64,000 bases of DNA from Sediminibacterium sp. FEMGT703S (GTDB taxonomy: Bacteria; Bacteroidota; Bacteroidia; Chitinophagales; Chitinophagaceae). The DNA lies in contig PGCO01000004.1 of assembly GCA_002786355.1 (NCBI GenBank), positions 405,297-469,296 on the forward strand, given 5' to 3'. The notes beneath the pieces were generated by a model. It was not told the DNA's origin, made no database searches, and saw only the letters and a list, made by a program, of their open reading frames with translations. The translations under genes and the position numbers were made by a program. Positions 26,242 through 35,994 of the stretch are shown one piece after another; within the stretch, counting starts at the first letter, position 1, and each line of letters opens with the position of its first letter.

Positions 26242-26249
26242 TATATTTG
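26242..26249 (+). promoter_or_regulatory. -7 element giving a near-leaderless comB transcript
   Basis: TATATTTG matches TAnnTTTG exactly and ends seven bases before the comB ATG at 26256. The start site would fall within a few bases of the codon. Confidence 0.5.
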
Positions 26250-26255
26250 CGCCCC

Positions 26256-26990
26256 ATGAGCACAAAACCTGTTTTACATACTGTATTATCTCCTCGTTTA
26301 TTAGACATTTACGATATTAGTAATAGCATTGTTGTAGTGATTGACGTGTTTAGAGCAACTTCTACAATTGCCACTGCACTGTATAATGGCGCTACAAGGG
26401 TCATTCCTGTTGATAGTGTAGATAAATGTATTCAAATTGGTAAAAATACGGGAGGCATTACCGCAGGTGAAAGAGATGGGAAAATAATTCCAGGTTTGGA
26501 GCATGGTAATTCTCCTGCTGAATATCCTCGTGAATTCATAGAAGGAAAAACATTGGTATTGACTACGACCAATGGTACTAAGCTTTTGCATATGGCTTTG
26601 CAAAACGGTGCTTCAGAAGTAGTGACAGGTTCTTTTCCGAATCTATCTGCTTTATGTGATCATTTAGTAACTGCTCAAAAAAATGTAATCTTAGGATGTT
26701 CTGCTTGGAAAGATAAATTCAATTTAGAAGATACTTTATTTGCTGGTGCTGTAATTGAAAGAGTAAAAGCGCATTTTACTATTCATTGCGATAGTAGTTT
26801 GATGGCAGAAAATATGTATCAACTGCATAAAAATGATTTGAAAGGATTTATCAGAAATACTACTCATTGGCATCGATTGGCGCAATACGGATTAGAAAAA
26901 GACCTTGAATATTGTGTTACTCCCGATCAAGCCAATATTTTACCTTTTTATAAAAATGGTGACCTGATTGTGAAGGTTTCTGGTGAATAA
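26256..26990 (+). CDS. comB: 2-phosphosulfolactate phosphatase
   Basis: 244 residues from the ATG at 26256. The family removes phosphate from 2-phosphosulfolactate in the coenzyme M/sulfolactate route; in bacteria without coenzyme M the role is less certain. Motifs: VVVIDVFRATSTIATAL, AGERDGKIIPGLEHGNSPAE and TTTNGTKLL with the conserved asparagine-glycine turn, then ILGCSAWKDKFNLEDTLFAG. The length is normal. A promoter-like element abuts the start codon. Confidence 0.88.
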   Translation: MSTKPVLHTVLSPRLLDIYDISNSIVVVIDVFRATSTIATALYNGATRVIPVDSVDKCIQIGKNTGGITAGERDGKIIPGLEHGNSPAEYPREFIEGKTLVLTTTNGTKLLHMALQNGASEVVTGSFPNLSALCDHLVTAQKNVILGCSAWKDKFNLEDTLFAGAVIERVKAHFTIHCDSSLMAENMYQLHKNDLKGFIRNTTHWHRLAQYGLEKDLEYCVTPDQANILPFYKNGDLIVKVSGE

Positions 26991-27046
26991 CCAACAAATC
27001 ATTCATATTTTACTGTTTATTAATCTATTTTAAATACGCTTTCCTT

Positions 27047-27054
27047 TACTTTTG
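27047..27054 (+). promoter_or_regulatory. -7 element of the SNF2 helicase gene
   Basis: TACTTTTG fits TAnnTTTG and lies 31 bases before the ATG at 27086, in the 95-base gap after comB. Confidence 0.45.
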
Positions 27055-27085
27055 CAAATTGGCCTTTTTTGGCCAATCCAACGCA

Positions 27086-30000
27086 ATGGCACTACCTTAT
27101 TTAATTAAGCATATTTACAATTTTGGTACGGAAGAAGTGATTCGTAGGGGCAAGAAAATTCATGCATTAGGCAATGTTGAATTGATTGAGTACGACGACT
27201 TAATGGGCAATATTATTTTCAGAGTTAAAGACGATGGTTACAGCACTTTTTATAAAGTGCATATCAATCAATTTAAAGACCCTAAAACAATTTCGTTAAG
27301 ATGTACCTGCCCTTATAATTTAGCTGAAGTGTGTAGGCATAAAGCTGGTGCTTTATTTCACCTACAGGATATGCTCGATAAAAATCTGTTGGGCGACAAG
27401 GAAACTATTTACGACCAAAAGCATACTACAGTAAAAATAAAATTGTTGGATCTAAAATTGATCCGCATGCTAACTTCTACTGAGTCTTTTGAAAAAGCAG
27501 AGGAATATTTAAGAACCAATAAAGCAACTATTCTAGAAGCAAAAAATGAGCGAGTAGTGGCGGAGTTGGATTTTGAGAATGAACACCATAAAGTTGTTCT
27601 GCAAAAAAACGAAGAAAGAAATTTTGATACTAGTTGTACTTGTAATAGTGAAACTGAACACCCTTTATGTGTGCATAAGGGGATTGTCTTTTTGCAATTG
27701 TTCAAAATTTATGGTGCTGGTTACTTTGATAGCATTAGAAACTGGGACAAGGAAAAAAATAAATTATTGGCCCTTTATGGATATTCTTTAGAAGACGATA
27801 TAAAAGGAAAATTTGAATTTACTTATACAGACGGGAAACCATTCTTGCGCGTTTTAGACAGTAGTATAAAAAGAGTGGCCCTTGTTGCTGGTGTAGAAGC
27901 AAAGCCCAAGCCACTTGAAATACAGCCTGATTTTGAACCTGAAGCAGCATCTGATCAGGAAGCAACAATGAAAATTGGATTGGTTATCACTTCATTTCCT
28001 ACGCAATACCCCAATGTGCAAATTGAAGCGGTACAAGGAGAAGCCAATGATGAGCTAACCAAATTTGTTAGCAAAACGGCTAAAATTGATTTGACAAAAT
28101 TTGTGAACACATCGGTTTTTTCTGAAGATGACAAAATGTTATTGCAACAATTGCGTAAACTCATGTCTGCCGAAGTGAATCGATACTTAAATAGAAACTC
28201 TCCTTTCAGTGGTATTTGGGAAAATATCATACAGCAGCATACTGATGAATTACCCGAAGAGACTAGAAATTTGATTAATGAATACCTGCATCCTAAATTA
28301 AAAAAAATATTCACTGAGCTTAATCGTTCGCCCTTTGTATTTTATTTGCCATCTGGTAAAAAGTTTATCACGGAGAATTTACAGGAAGCCCAGTTGTCCG
28401 ATCATTTTATTCAGCCTGAATTCAGTATCAATTATAATAATCAACAGTACGAAGTAACTTGTAATGTTCAGTTGCCTGCTAAAACGTATGCAATTAATGA
28501 GAATGAGTGTGAATCTTCCATGTTTTTTCAACAAGGGTCTAATTTTTATATTTGGAAAAAGCCAGAAGATATTTTACTCGTTGAGCAATTCTTGCCTACT
28601 GGCAAAAAAATAATTTCTGAACAAGACTGGGCTCAACAATTGACTGATTTTATTTTACCCTTATCTAGAACGCATTCGGTGCAGTTTGCTAATGTAAAGA
28701 AGGAAGAAATAAAAGATGTGAAGCCAGAACTTAAATTGCTTCTTAAAGAGAAAGGGGAGTACTTATTATTTCAGCCAGTATTTAATTACAAGGGGCATGA
28801 TATTCTTCAAACGGATAAAGAGAAAATATTTTTTCCTGTTGCAGATAAACTATTGGTCATTCACAGAAACAAAGATGCAGAGCAAGAATTATTGGCAAAA
28901 ATAGAATCATTGCATTCAGGGTTTGTGCGTCCGGTAGATTCTAATATTCTTGCCTTAAAAGGCAAAGATGTGTTGAGGAACAATTGGTTCTTCTTATTTA
29001 TAGATGCAGTAAAAGAAATGAATATTCCTGTTTTTGGATTTGAAGCTTTAAAGAACTTTAGATTTAATACAGCAAAACCTTCTACTAAAATATTCATCAG
29101 TAGTAATACCGATTGGTTTGATGCCAAAGTTGAAATCCAATTTGGTGAACAAAAAGTAACCATTGATGATGTTAAAAAAGCATTGGCCAACAAGCAACAG
29201 TTTGTTCAGCTAACCGACGGGACCTTGGGTATATTGCCTGAAGAGTGGGTGAAAAAATATTCATTGCTATTTAGGGTAGGTGAAGGAAAGGCGGGCAATA
29301 TGAAGCTCAGCAAATATCACTTTAGCGTAATTGAAGAGTTGTATCTGCAAAGAGATGAGGAAGAGTTGTCTTTTCAATTAGAAGAAAAATATGAACGACT
29401 AAAAGATAATCACGAGATTAAGACAGTTCCTGCGCCTGCTCATTTACAAGCTATTTTAAGGCCTTATCAAGAGAGCGGGTTTCAATGGTTAAATTATTTA
29501 CGCGAAGTACAGTGGGGAGGTATTTTAGCAGATGATATGGGATTGGGTAAAACCATACAAGCACTTTGTTTTTTACATCATCTTAAAACTGAAAATGGTA
29601 GTTTAAAAGCATTGGTAGTATGTCCTACTACCTTAATGTTTAACTGGCAAAATGAGATTAAAAAATTCACTCCTGAAATTAGTTTTTATGTTCACCATGG
29701 TGGAGCTAGATTAAAGGATGGCATTAGTAACAAAGCCTATGATGTCATTATTACTACTTATGGTACTTTAAGAAGTGATATTAAACAGTTTCTTGAAGTT
29801 TCATTTGACTATGTCATTTTAGATGAAAGTCAGGCAATTAAGAACCCAAGCAGTAAAGTAACCAAAGCGGCCTCTTTACTAAAAGCGAAGAGTCGTTTGT
29901 GTTTAAGTGGAACACCTTTACAGAATAACACATTTGATATCTATGCGCAGATGAACTTTCTAAATCCTGGTATGCTGGGCAGTATGGAATTCTTTAAGCA

Positions 30001-30844
30001 AGAGTTTTCTATACCTATTGATAAGTTTGGAGAGAAGGAGCAGAAAGATCATTTACGAAAGTTATTATACCCATTCATCTTAAGAAGAACGAAAGAACAA
30101 GTAGCAAAAGACTTACCTGAAAAACAGGAAATGGTTTTATTCTGCGAAATGGGACAAGAACAGCGAAAAATTTATGAAGCATATCGAAATGACTACCGAG
30201 ATAAAATTTTGGGCGTAGTTGAAAATCAAGGAATTCAAAAATCGCAATTAACCATTTTACAAGGGTTAATGAAGCTTCGCCAAATTTGTGATAGTCCTGC
30301 AATTGTAAAAGAAGAAGAACGTTATCCAAATGTTTCTGTAAAGTTAGAAGAGCTTGGTAGAGAAATCACCGAAAATATCAGCAATCATAAAGCTTTAGTC
30401 TTTTCTCAGTTTTTAGGTATGCTTGCGTTGATTAAAGAGAAAATGAAAGAGTTAGGGGTTGATTATGAATATTTTGATGGAAGCAGCACGGTTGCAGAGC
30501 GAGAACGTGCTATTCAGCGCTTTCAAAACGACGACAATTGTAGGGTGTTTTTGATATCACTGAAAGCTGGAGGCGTGGGTCTTAACCTTACTGCTGCAGA
30601 TTATGTATACATAGTAGATCCTTGGTGGAATCCCGCAGTTGAGCAACAGGCCATCGATAGAACCCATCGAATTGGTCAAACAAAAAATATATTCGCTTAC
30701 CGTATGATTTGCACTGATACGGTAGAAGATAAGATCCTTAAACTACAAGAAAGAAAAAGAAATCTTGCTAGAGAAGTCATTACAGATGATGAAGGATTTG
30801 TAAAGACTTTAACAAAAGAAGACGTGGAGTACCTATTCAGTTAA
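27086..30844 (+). CDS. SNF2-family helicase with SWIM zinc fingers
   Basis: 1252 residues from the ATG at 27086 (an upstream TTG is unlikely). A SWIM finger lies near residue 75 (RCTCPYNLAEVCRHKAGAL, CxC...CxH), and a second similar one near 190 (CTCNSETEHPLCVHKG). A long middle region is followed by the helicase core from ~795: Walker A DDMGLGKT (~820), Walker B variant VILDESQAIKN (~911), SGTPLQNN, RRTKEQV. The C-terminal lobe has VFSQFLGML, FDGSS, AGGVGLNLTAAD and the RTHRIGQ motif VI. Family members remodel protein-DNA complexes, probably in transcription recycling or repair. It has its own promoter-like element. Confidence 0.93.
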   Translation: MALPYLIKHIYNFGTEEVIRRGKKIHALGNVELIEYDDLMGNIIFRVKDDGYSTFYKVHINQFKDPKTISLRCTCPYNLAEVCRHKAGALFHLQDMLDKNLLGDKETIYDQKHTTVKIKLLDLKLIRMLTSTESFEKAEEYLRTNKATILEAKNERVVAELDFENEHHKVVLQKNEERNFDTSCTCNSETEHPLCVHKGIVFLQLFKIYGAGYFDSIRNWDKEKNKLLALYGYSLEDDIKGKFEFTYTDGKPFLRVLDSSIKRVALVAGVEAKPKPLEIQPDFEPEAASDQEATMKIGLVITSFPTQYPNVQIEAVQGEANDELTKFVSKTAKIDLTKFVNTSVFSEDDKMLLQQLRKLMSAEVNRYLNRNSPFSGIWENIIQQHTDELPEETRNLINEYLHPKLKKIFTELNRSPFVFYLPSGKKFITENLQEAQLSDHFIQPEFSINYNNQQYEVTCNVQLPAKTYAINENECESSMFFQQGSNFYIWKKPEDILLVEQFLPTGKKIISEQDWAQQLTDFILPLSRTHSVQFANVKKEEIKDVKPELKLLLKEKGEYLLFQPVFNYKGHDILQTDKEKIFFPVADKLLVIHRNKDAEQELLAKIESLHSGFVRPVDSNILALKGKDVLRNNWFFLFIDAVKEMNIPVFGFEALKNFRFNTAKPSTKIFISSNTDWFDAKVEIQFGEQKVTIDDVKKALANKQQFVQLTDGTLGILPEEWVKKYSLLFRVGEGKAGNMKLSKYHFSVIEELYLQRDEEELSFQLEEKYERLKDNHEIKTVPAPAHLQAILRPYQESGFQWLNYLREVQWGGILADDMGLGKTIQALCFLHHLKTENGSLKALVVCPTTLMFNWQNEIKKFTPEISFYVHHGGARLKDGISNKAYDVIITTYGTLRSDIKQFLEVSFDYVILDESQAIKNPSSKVTKAASLLKAKSRLCLSGTPLQNNTFDIYAQMNFLNPGMLGSMEFFKQEFSIPIDKFGEKEQKDHLRKLLYPFILRRTKEQVAKDLPEKQEMVLFCEMGQEQRKIYEAYRNDYRDKILGVVENQGIQKSQLTILQGLMKLRQICDSPAIVKEEERYPNVSVKLEELGREITENISNHKALVFSQFLGMLALIKEKMKELGVDYEYFDGSSTVAERERAIQRFQNDDNCRVFLISLKAGGVGLNLTAADYVYIVDPWWNPAVEQQAIDRTHRIGQTKNIFAYRMICTDTVEDKILKLQERKRNLAREVITDDEGFVKTLTKEDVEYLFS

Positions 30845-30961
30845 GGGGTTCACCGATTTGATGTACAAAGTTTCCTGTTATCACGGTAGCTTGCCATTGG
30901 TATTAATCTTCAGGTGGTTCACTTGATTCATTTTTAGCTTTGAGCTTTCAAAAAATTAACT

Positions 30962-33817
30962 ATGCGTTTACTTCTTTTGGTCCTTGGTATCCTTTCGAGT
31001 ATTACATTAATGGCTCAAAATAATGCCACCCTAAAGGGGAAGTTAATTGATAGCGTCGGTAAGCAAGTACTTAAAGATGCTTCTATTACCATTTTGGAGG
31101 CTAAAGATTCTACATTAGATGTATTTGGTTTAGCTAAAGCTGATGGTAGTTTTTTAATAGAAAAAATTTCCTTTGGTGAAATGATTGTCATGATTAAGTT
31201 TCAGGGATATGAAACCTACTCAAAAAAAATAAATTTTTCGAAAGCGAATGCATCGGTAGACCTGGGAAGCATTTATATGCGTTTGGCTGCTAATGAATTA
31301 GGAGAAGTTACGGTAACTCAATCTCCTATCACGATTAAAAAAGATACGGTTCAATTTAATGCCTCTAGTTTTAAAACAAAACCTAATGCTGTTTTAGAAG
31401 ATTTGTTGAAAAAATTACCTGGTGTTCAAGTGGAAGCAGATGGAACAATTAAAGCACAAGGAGAGAATGTACAAAGAGTATTAGTTGATGGAAAAAGATT
31501 TTTTGGAGACGACCCCAAATTGGCAACGAAAAACTTACCTCCTGACATGATTGATAAAATTCAAGTTTTTGATGCATTGAATGACCAAAGTGCATTTACT
31601 GGTTTTGATGATGGGAACAGGGTCAAGACCATCAATATCACTACCAAAAAAGACAAACGCAAGGGGTACTTTGGAAGAGCTATATTAGGTGGAGGGTCAG
31701 ATTCTCAAGAAGGTCGTTACGATAATAGTGTAAACCTGAGTTATTTTAACGGGGATCGTCAAATTACATTTACTGGGCAAGCCAACAATGTAAATAAGCA
31801 AAATTTTGGAGGACAAGATTTATTTGGAGGTGGGGCCGGGGGTGCTAGAAGTGGAGGTGCAGGTAGTTTTGCAGGTGCTATTCGCGGAGCTGTTTCTGCT
31901 GCTTCGCCTGCGAGTAATAGCGGAGGTATTATCAGAACACTTGCTGGAGGTCTAAACTACAAAGATATTTGGGGTAAAAATAAAAAGACGGATGTATCTG
32001 GGAGTTATTTTTATAACAATCAACAAACTTTAAGAGAACAAAATAGTTTCACTCAGAACTTAATTCCTGGAAGTCCTGATTCCTCTATTTTTAATACTCA
32101 AACGAATAATTCAGTTACTAATAATCAGAATCATCGAATTAATTTAAATATAGAACACCAATTTGATTCTTCAAATTCATTAATTATCAGACCTAATATT
32201 AGTTTTCAAGAGACCGAATCTTCAAATGAGGCAACCACTTTTTCTACAAGAGGCAGTAGTAAGAATTTAAATAATTCTGTAGCATTAACCAATAGAAGTA
32301 ATAGTGGATATAATGCAGGATTAGAGGCAACATTTAGACATCGATTTAAAAAGAAGGGCAGAACTTATTCAATTGCGTTTAACCCTTCTCAAAGTGTTAA
32401 TGATGGTAATACTTCAAATTATTCTATCAATAACTTCTTTAATAGGCCAATTCCAGTTGCTGATACGATTAATCAAATAGGCATAACAAATAGGGATAGT
32501 AAAACGATGAATGCAACATTCTCTTACACCGAACCTATTGGTAAAAATCAAATTTTAGAATTAAACTATAATTACAACTCTAATATTAATAATTCTGGTA
32601 CACAAACTTTTGCTTTCAATAAAGCCAGTGGCCAATATGATTTGGTAGTGCCTAATTTAACCAACGTTTTTGAGAATTCATTTAACTCTAATAGAGTGAC
32701 TTTGAATTATCGTTTGCAAAATGCGAAGTATAATTTTAGTATAGGATCTGGAATTCAAATGGGTGATTTAGTTAGTAAAAATATTAGCAGGGATAGTTCT
32801 ATTAGACAAAATTTTGTGAATTTCTTTCCTACCATGAATTTTCGCTATGACTTTACTAAAACAGCTAATCTTCGTATCTTCTATAATGGACGAACAGGTC
32901 AGCCTTCAGCTCAACAATTACAGCCAGTGGTTGATAATTCTAATCCATTGAATATCACTTCTGGAAATCCCGATTTGAAGCAACAATTCATTCATACTTT
33001 CAGGATTCTTTATAACTCATTCAATATTTTCACACAGAAATTGTTTTTTGCAACCATCAATGCAAATGTTACAGCAAATGATATACAGAATTCAACTACT
33101 TATTTGCCGAATGGTGCCCAATTTACTAGACCAGTTAACTTGAGTGGAACATACAATTTAAATGGTTTTATCAATTATGGATTTCCTTTAAAGAAACCCA
33201 AAAGCAATATTAATTTAGGTTTAAACTTGAGTAGAAGCCAAAGTCAAACGCTGGTAAATGAGTTAAGCAACTATACTAGAAATACCACAGCAGGTTTCAA
33301 CGCGTCTTGGACAACAAATATTAAGGAAGGCTTTGACATGAATTTCTCCTCTAATTCTAGCTTTAGCTTTGCCAGATATACTTTACAGCCTCAACAAAAT
33401 GGTGACTTTTTTACCCAAACATTTGTAGCTGAACCAACCATTTTCACCAAAAAAGGATGGGTTTTTTCTACAGATTTCAGGTATATCAAAAATACGGGCA
33501 GGGCCGAAGGGTTTAATACCAATATTCCATTATGGAGTGCAAGCATCGCCAAGCAATTGTTTAAAAAGAAAGAAGGAGAACTTAAGTTCTATGTATTTGA
33601 CTTACTCAATCAGAATCAGAGTTTAACTAGAAATGTTACAGGTAATACTATTCAAGACGTTTCTACAGTTGTTTTGAAAAGGTACTTTATGATAAGCTTC
33701 ACCTATAACTTAAGAAGTTTTGGTGCACCAGCAGGCAACCAACAAAGAGGGCCAATGCAAATGTTTAGGGGAGCCCCAGGGCAGGGAATGCAAATGATGA
33801 GAAATTTTGGACAATAG
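30962..33817 (+). CDS. Outer-membrane beta-barrel protein, CarboxypepD_reg/TonB-receptor type
   Basis: 951 residues with signal peptide MRLLLLVLGILSSITLMAQ. A regulatory Ig-like domain (LKGKLIDSVGKQVLKDASIT) and a plug-like segment follow (LLKKLPGVQVEADGTIKAQG, RVLVDGKRFFGDDPKLATKN). A glycine-rich loop lies at ~278-312, then a long barrel with OMP_b-brl_3 features. The tail after the last strand is rich in Gly, Gln and Met (MQMFRGAPGQGMQMM), which is unusual. It closely resembles the barrel at 43157-45964 but has no GLPGLI gene or tandem TTAACCTT sites beside it. The substrate is unknown. Confidence 0.87.
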   Translation: MRLLLLVLGILSSITLMAQNNATLKGKLIDSVGKQVLKDASITILEAKDSTLDVFGLAKADGSFLIEKISFGEMIVMIKFQGYETYSKKINFSKANASVDLGSIYMRLAANELGEVTVTQSPITIKKDTVQFNASSFKTKPNAVLEDLLKKLPGVQVEADGTIKAQGENVQRVLVDGKRFFGDDPKLATKNLPPDMIDKIQVFDALNDQSAFTGFDDGNRVKTINITTKKDKRKGYFGRAILGGGSDSQEGRYDNSVNLSYFNGDRQITFTGQANNVNKQNFGGQDLFGGGAGGARSGGAGSFAGAIRGAVSAASPASNSGGIIRTLAGGLNYKDIWGKNKKTDVSGSYFYNNQQTLREQNSFTQNLIPGSPDSSIFNTQTNNSVTNNQNHRINLNIEHQFDSSNSLIIRPNISFQETESSNEATTFSTRGSSKNLNNSVALTNRSNSGYNAGLEATFRHRFKKKGRTYSIAFNPSQSVNDGNTSNYSINNFFNRPIPVADTINQIGITNRDSKTMNATFSYTEPIGKNQILELNYNYNSNINNSGTQTFAFNKASGQYDLVVPNLTNVFENSFNSNRVTLNYRLQNAKYNFSIGSGIQMGDLVSKNISRDSSIRQNFVNFFPTMNFRYDFTKTANLRIFYNGRTGQPSAQQLQPVVDNSNPLNITSGNPDLKQQFIHTFRILYNSFNIFTQKLFFATINANVTANDIQNSTTYLPNGAQFTRPVNLSGTYNLNGFINYGFPLKKPKSNINLGLNLSRSQSQTLVNELSNYTRNTTAGFNASWTTNIKEGFDMNFSSNSSFSFARYTLQPQQNGDFFTQTFVAEPTIFTKKGWVFSTDFRYIKNTGRAEGFNTNIPLWSASIAKQLFKKKEGELKFYVFDLLNQNQSLTRNVTGNTIQDVSTVVLKRYFMISFTYNLRSFGAPAGNQQRGPMQMFRGAPGQGMQMMRNFGQ

Positions 33818-33871
33818 TTGTTAACTAAACTCAAATTTTAGTTTTATTGCTCATTGTATTTCAAAGTAATG

Positions 33872-33879
33872 TAAATTTG
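33872..33879 (+). promoter_or_regulatory. -7 element of the arginine operon
   Basis: TAAATTTG matches TAnnTTTG exactly, with a TTG about 22 bases upstream as a possible -33 element. Transcription from here would give a leader of about 220 bases before the GNAT gene. Confidence 0.5.
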
Positions 33880-33981
33880 CATTTCATTTGAAACAATGGT
33901 ATCAAGCATTTCATACAATTTTATTACTAACATCTGTTCGTATTTCACAAAGCAGTTGATGATACCATTCATCGTATTACC

Positions 33982-34035
33982 GAGACCACGACGTGGTTTC
34001 TGATAGGACGAGCAACTGGCAATTGCCCCTATCAG
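33982..34035 (+). promoter_or_regulatory. Structured leader of the arginine operon
   Basis: Two adjoining hairpins: GAGACCAC/GTGGTTTC with a three-base loop (33982-34000) and CTGATAGG/CCTATCAG (34000-34035). The latter encloses an inner GCAA/TTGC pairing. They lie 70-125 bases before the first arginine gene. This is a candidate attenuator or metabolite/protein-binding leader. I do not recognise it as a named riboswitch class. Confidence 0.5.
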
Positions 34036-34105
34036 TGAAAATTTCTCCGAAAAATTGGTTAGGGCTTAACGCTATCTTTTTACTCTCTTTAATCATATAA
34101 GTACA

Positions 34106-34780
34106 TTGGAACAGTCAATTATTGTTCGTGTAGCAACTGCTAATGATATTCATTATGCAACTACAATTACAGATGAAATGGAATCTTCTGCAAAGGCGCG
34201 AGGTACAGGTATTGCTAAAAGAAGCCCTGATTATGTTGCCAATAAAATGCGCGAAGGAAAAGCAGTTATTGCAGTAGAGCCCAGTGGGAAATGGGTGGGT
34301 TTTTGTTATATTGAAGTATGGGGGCACGAACAGTTTGTAGCCAATAGTGGATTAATTGTTTCTCCTGCTTACAGAAAAAGTGGGGTAGCCAAACAAATTA
34401 AGCAGACCATTTTCAATTTGTCTCGTAATAAATATCCAACTGCAAAAATATTTGGATTGACCACTGGCTTGGCGGTCATGAAGATCAATAGTGAATTGGG
34501 TTATGAACCTGTTACCTATAGTGAGCTTACGAATGATGAAGAATTTTGGGCAGGTTGTAAAAGCTGTGTGAATTATGATATTTTGATGAGTAAGGATCGT
34601 AAAAATTGCATGTGTACTGCAATGCTTTATGATCCGGCAGATCATTATGAACCAGCTGAAACTATTGCCGACTTTAAACAAAACTCAAAATTATACGAGC
34701 GTTTTATGAAAGTGAAGCAGAGTAAGTTATTGAAATGGTTCAGGAAAAAGACATCTAAAAATTATTTCGTTCAATTCTAA
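34106..34780 (+). CDS. GNAT N-acetyltransferase, candidate N-acylglutamate synthase
   Basis: 224 residues. The N-terminal GNAT fold has IIVRVATANDIHYATTI and, for acetyl-CoA binding, LIVSPAYRKSGVAKQIKQTI. The C-terminal extension holds a cysteine cluster (AGCKSCVNYD and KNCMCTAM). It is the first gene of a complete arginine operon that has no classical argA or argJ, so it is the best candidate for the acylglutamate synthase that opens the pathway. No ATG fits; TTG at 34106 gives the only start preceding the fold. The gene for argG starts 12 bases after the stop. Activity is inferred from context. Confidence 0.82.
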   Translation: MEQSIIVRVATANDIHYATTITDEMESSAKARGTGIAKRSPDYVANKMREGKAVIAVEPSGKWVGFCYIEVWGHEQFVANSGLIVSPAYRKSGVAKQIKQTIFNLSRNKYPTAKIFGLTTGLAVMKINSELGYEPVTYSELTNDEEFWAGCKSCVNYDILMSKDRKNCMCTAMLYDPADHYEPAETIADFKQNSKLYERFMKVKQSKLLKWFRKKTSKNYFVQF

Positions 34781-34791
34781 ATGCAGCAATT

Positions 34792-35994
34792 ATGCAAGCA
34801 AAAAAACTGGTTTTAGGTTTTAGTGGAGGATTAGACACTACTTATTGCGCCATTTATTTGTCTCAGGAAAAAGGCTTTGAAGTACATAGCGTTATCGTGA
34901 ACACAGGGGGATTTTCAGAAGATGAATTGGTGCAAATAGAAAAGCATGCTTATGCACTAGGTGTTAAAACACATACCACCATCAACGCAGTAAAAAGTTA
35001 TTATGATAGTATTGTAAAATACCTGATTTACGGGAACGTACTAAAGAATAACACCTATCCTCTAAGTGTAAGTGCAGAGCGATTGAGTCAGGCGATGCAT
35101 ATTGCTGAGCACACTAAAAAGATGAACGCAATTGCCGTAGCGCATGGTAGTACGGGTGCTGGTAATGATCAGGTAAGATTTGATATGATATTCAATATCA
35201 TGATTCCTGGAATAGAAATCATTACTCCTATTAGAGATTTACAATTAAGTAGAGAAGCTGAAATTGAATACCTCAAAGGAAAAGGTGTTCAAATGAATTT
35301 TGAAAAAGCAGCTTATTCAATCAATAAGGGACTTTGGGGAACCAGTGTAGGTGGAAAAGAAACCTTGTATTCAAAAGGCTTATTACCCGAAGCTGCATGG
35401 CCTACTCAAGTAACCAAAACGGGTGAAGAGGAAATCAAGATTCATTTTGAAAAAGGAGCAATTACTTGGGTTAACAATCAACACTTTACGCATCCATCTC
35501 ATGCCATACAATATATACAATCCTTAGCTGCACCTTATGGCATTGGAAGAGATATTCATGTAGGAGATACGATTATAGGAATTAAGGGAAGAGTCGGTTT
35601 TGAAGCTGCTGCACCAATGGTCATTATTAAAGCACATCATGCTCTTGAAAAACATGTTTTAACAAAGTGGCAGTTAAATTGGAAAGACCAGTTAGCGCAA
35701 TTTTATGGGAATTGGCTGCATGAAGGTCAAATGATGGATCCTGTGATGAGAAATATAGAAGCATTTTTAGAAGATACACAGGAGCAGGTAACGGGCTCTG
35801 TATATGTTCAGTTGTTACCATATCGTTTCCAAATTATAGGCATTGAATCTGAATACGATTTAATGAGTAGTAAGTTTGGAAAATATGGAGAAATGAATAA
35901 TGGTTGGACGGGTAATGACGTAAGAGGGTTTTCTAAAATATTTGGTAATCAAACAGCTATTTATCACAATATTAAAAATGCATCCAATGATTAG
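34792..35994 (+). CDS. argG: Argininosuccinate synthase
   Basis: Joins citrulline and aspartate with ATP. 400 residues, normal length. The N-terminal ATP pyrophosphatase loop is LGFSGGLDTTYCA. VAHGSTGAGNDQVRFD is the family's second signature, and GTSVGGKETLY lies in the synthetase domain. It is the second gene of the arginine operon, and its end overlaps the start of argC. Confidence 0.95.
   Translation: MQAKKLVLGFSGGLDTTYCAIYLSQEKGFEVHSVIVNTGGFSEDELVQIEKHAYALGVKTHTTINAVKSYYDSIVKYLIYGNVLKNNTYPLSVSAERLSQAMHIAEHTKKMNAIAVAHGSTGAGNDQVRFDMIFNIMIPGIEIITPIRDLQLSREAEIEYLKGKGVQMNFEKAAYSINKGLWGTSVGGKETLYSKGLLPEAAWPTQVTKTGEEEIKIHFEKGAITWVNNQHFTHPSHAIQYIQSLAAPYGIGRDIHVGDTIIGIKGRVGFEAAAPMVIIKAHHALEKHVLTKWQLNWKDQLAQFYGNWLHEGQMMDPVMRNIEAFLEDTQEQVTGSVYVQLLPYRFQIIGIESEYDLMSSKFGKYGEMNNGWTGNDVRGFSKIFGNQTAIYHNIKNASND

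Noticed and set aside
33817..33960. Small gene between the barrel protein and the arginine operon
   Set aside because: Frames are short, lack starts and show no protein-like composition; a promoter and structured leader explain the region better.
33982..34035. Known riboswitch or T-box
   Set aside because: No T-box sequence, SAM or other riboswitch core motif could be recognised; only paired stems are evident.
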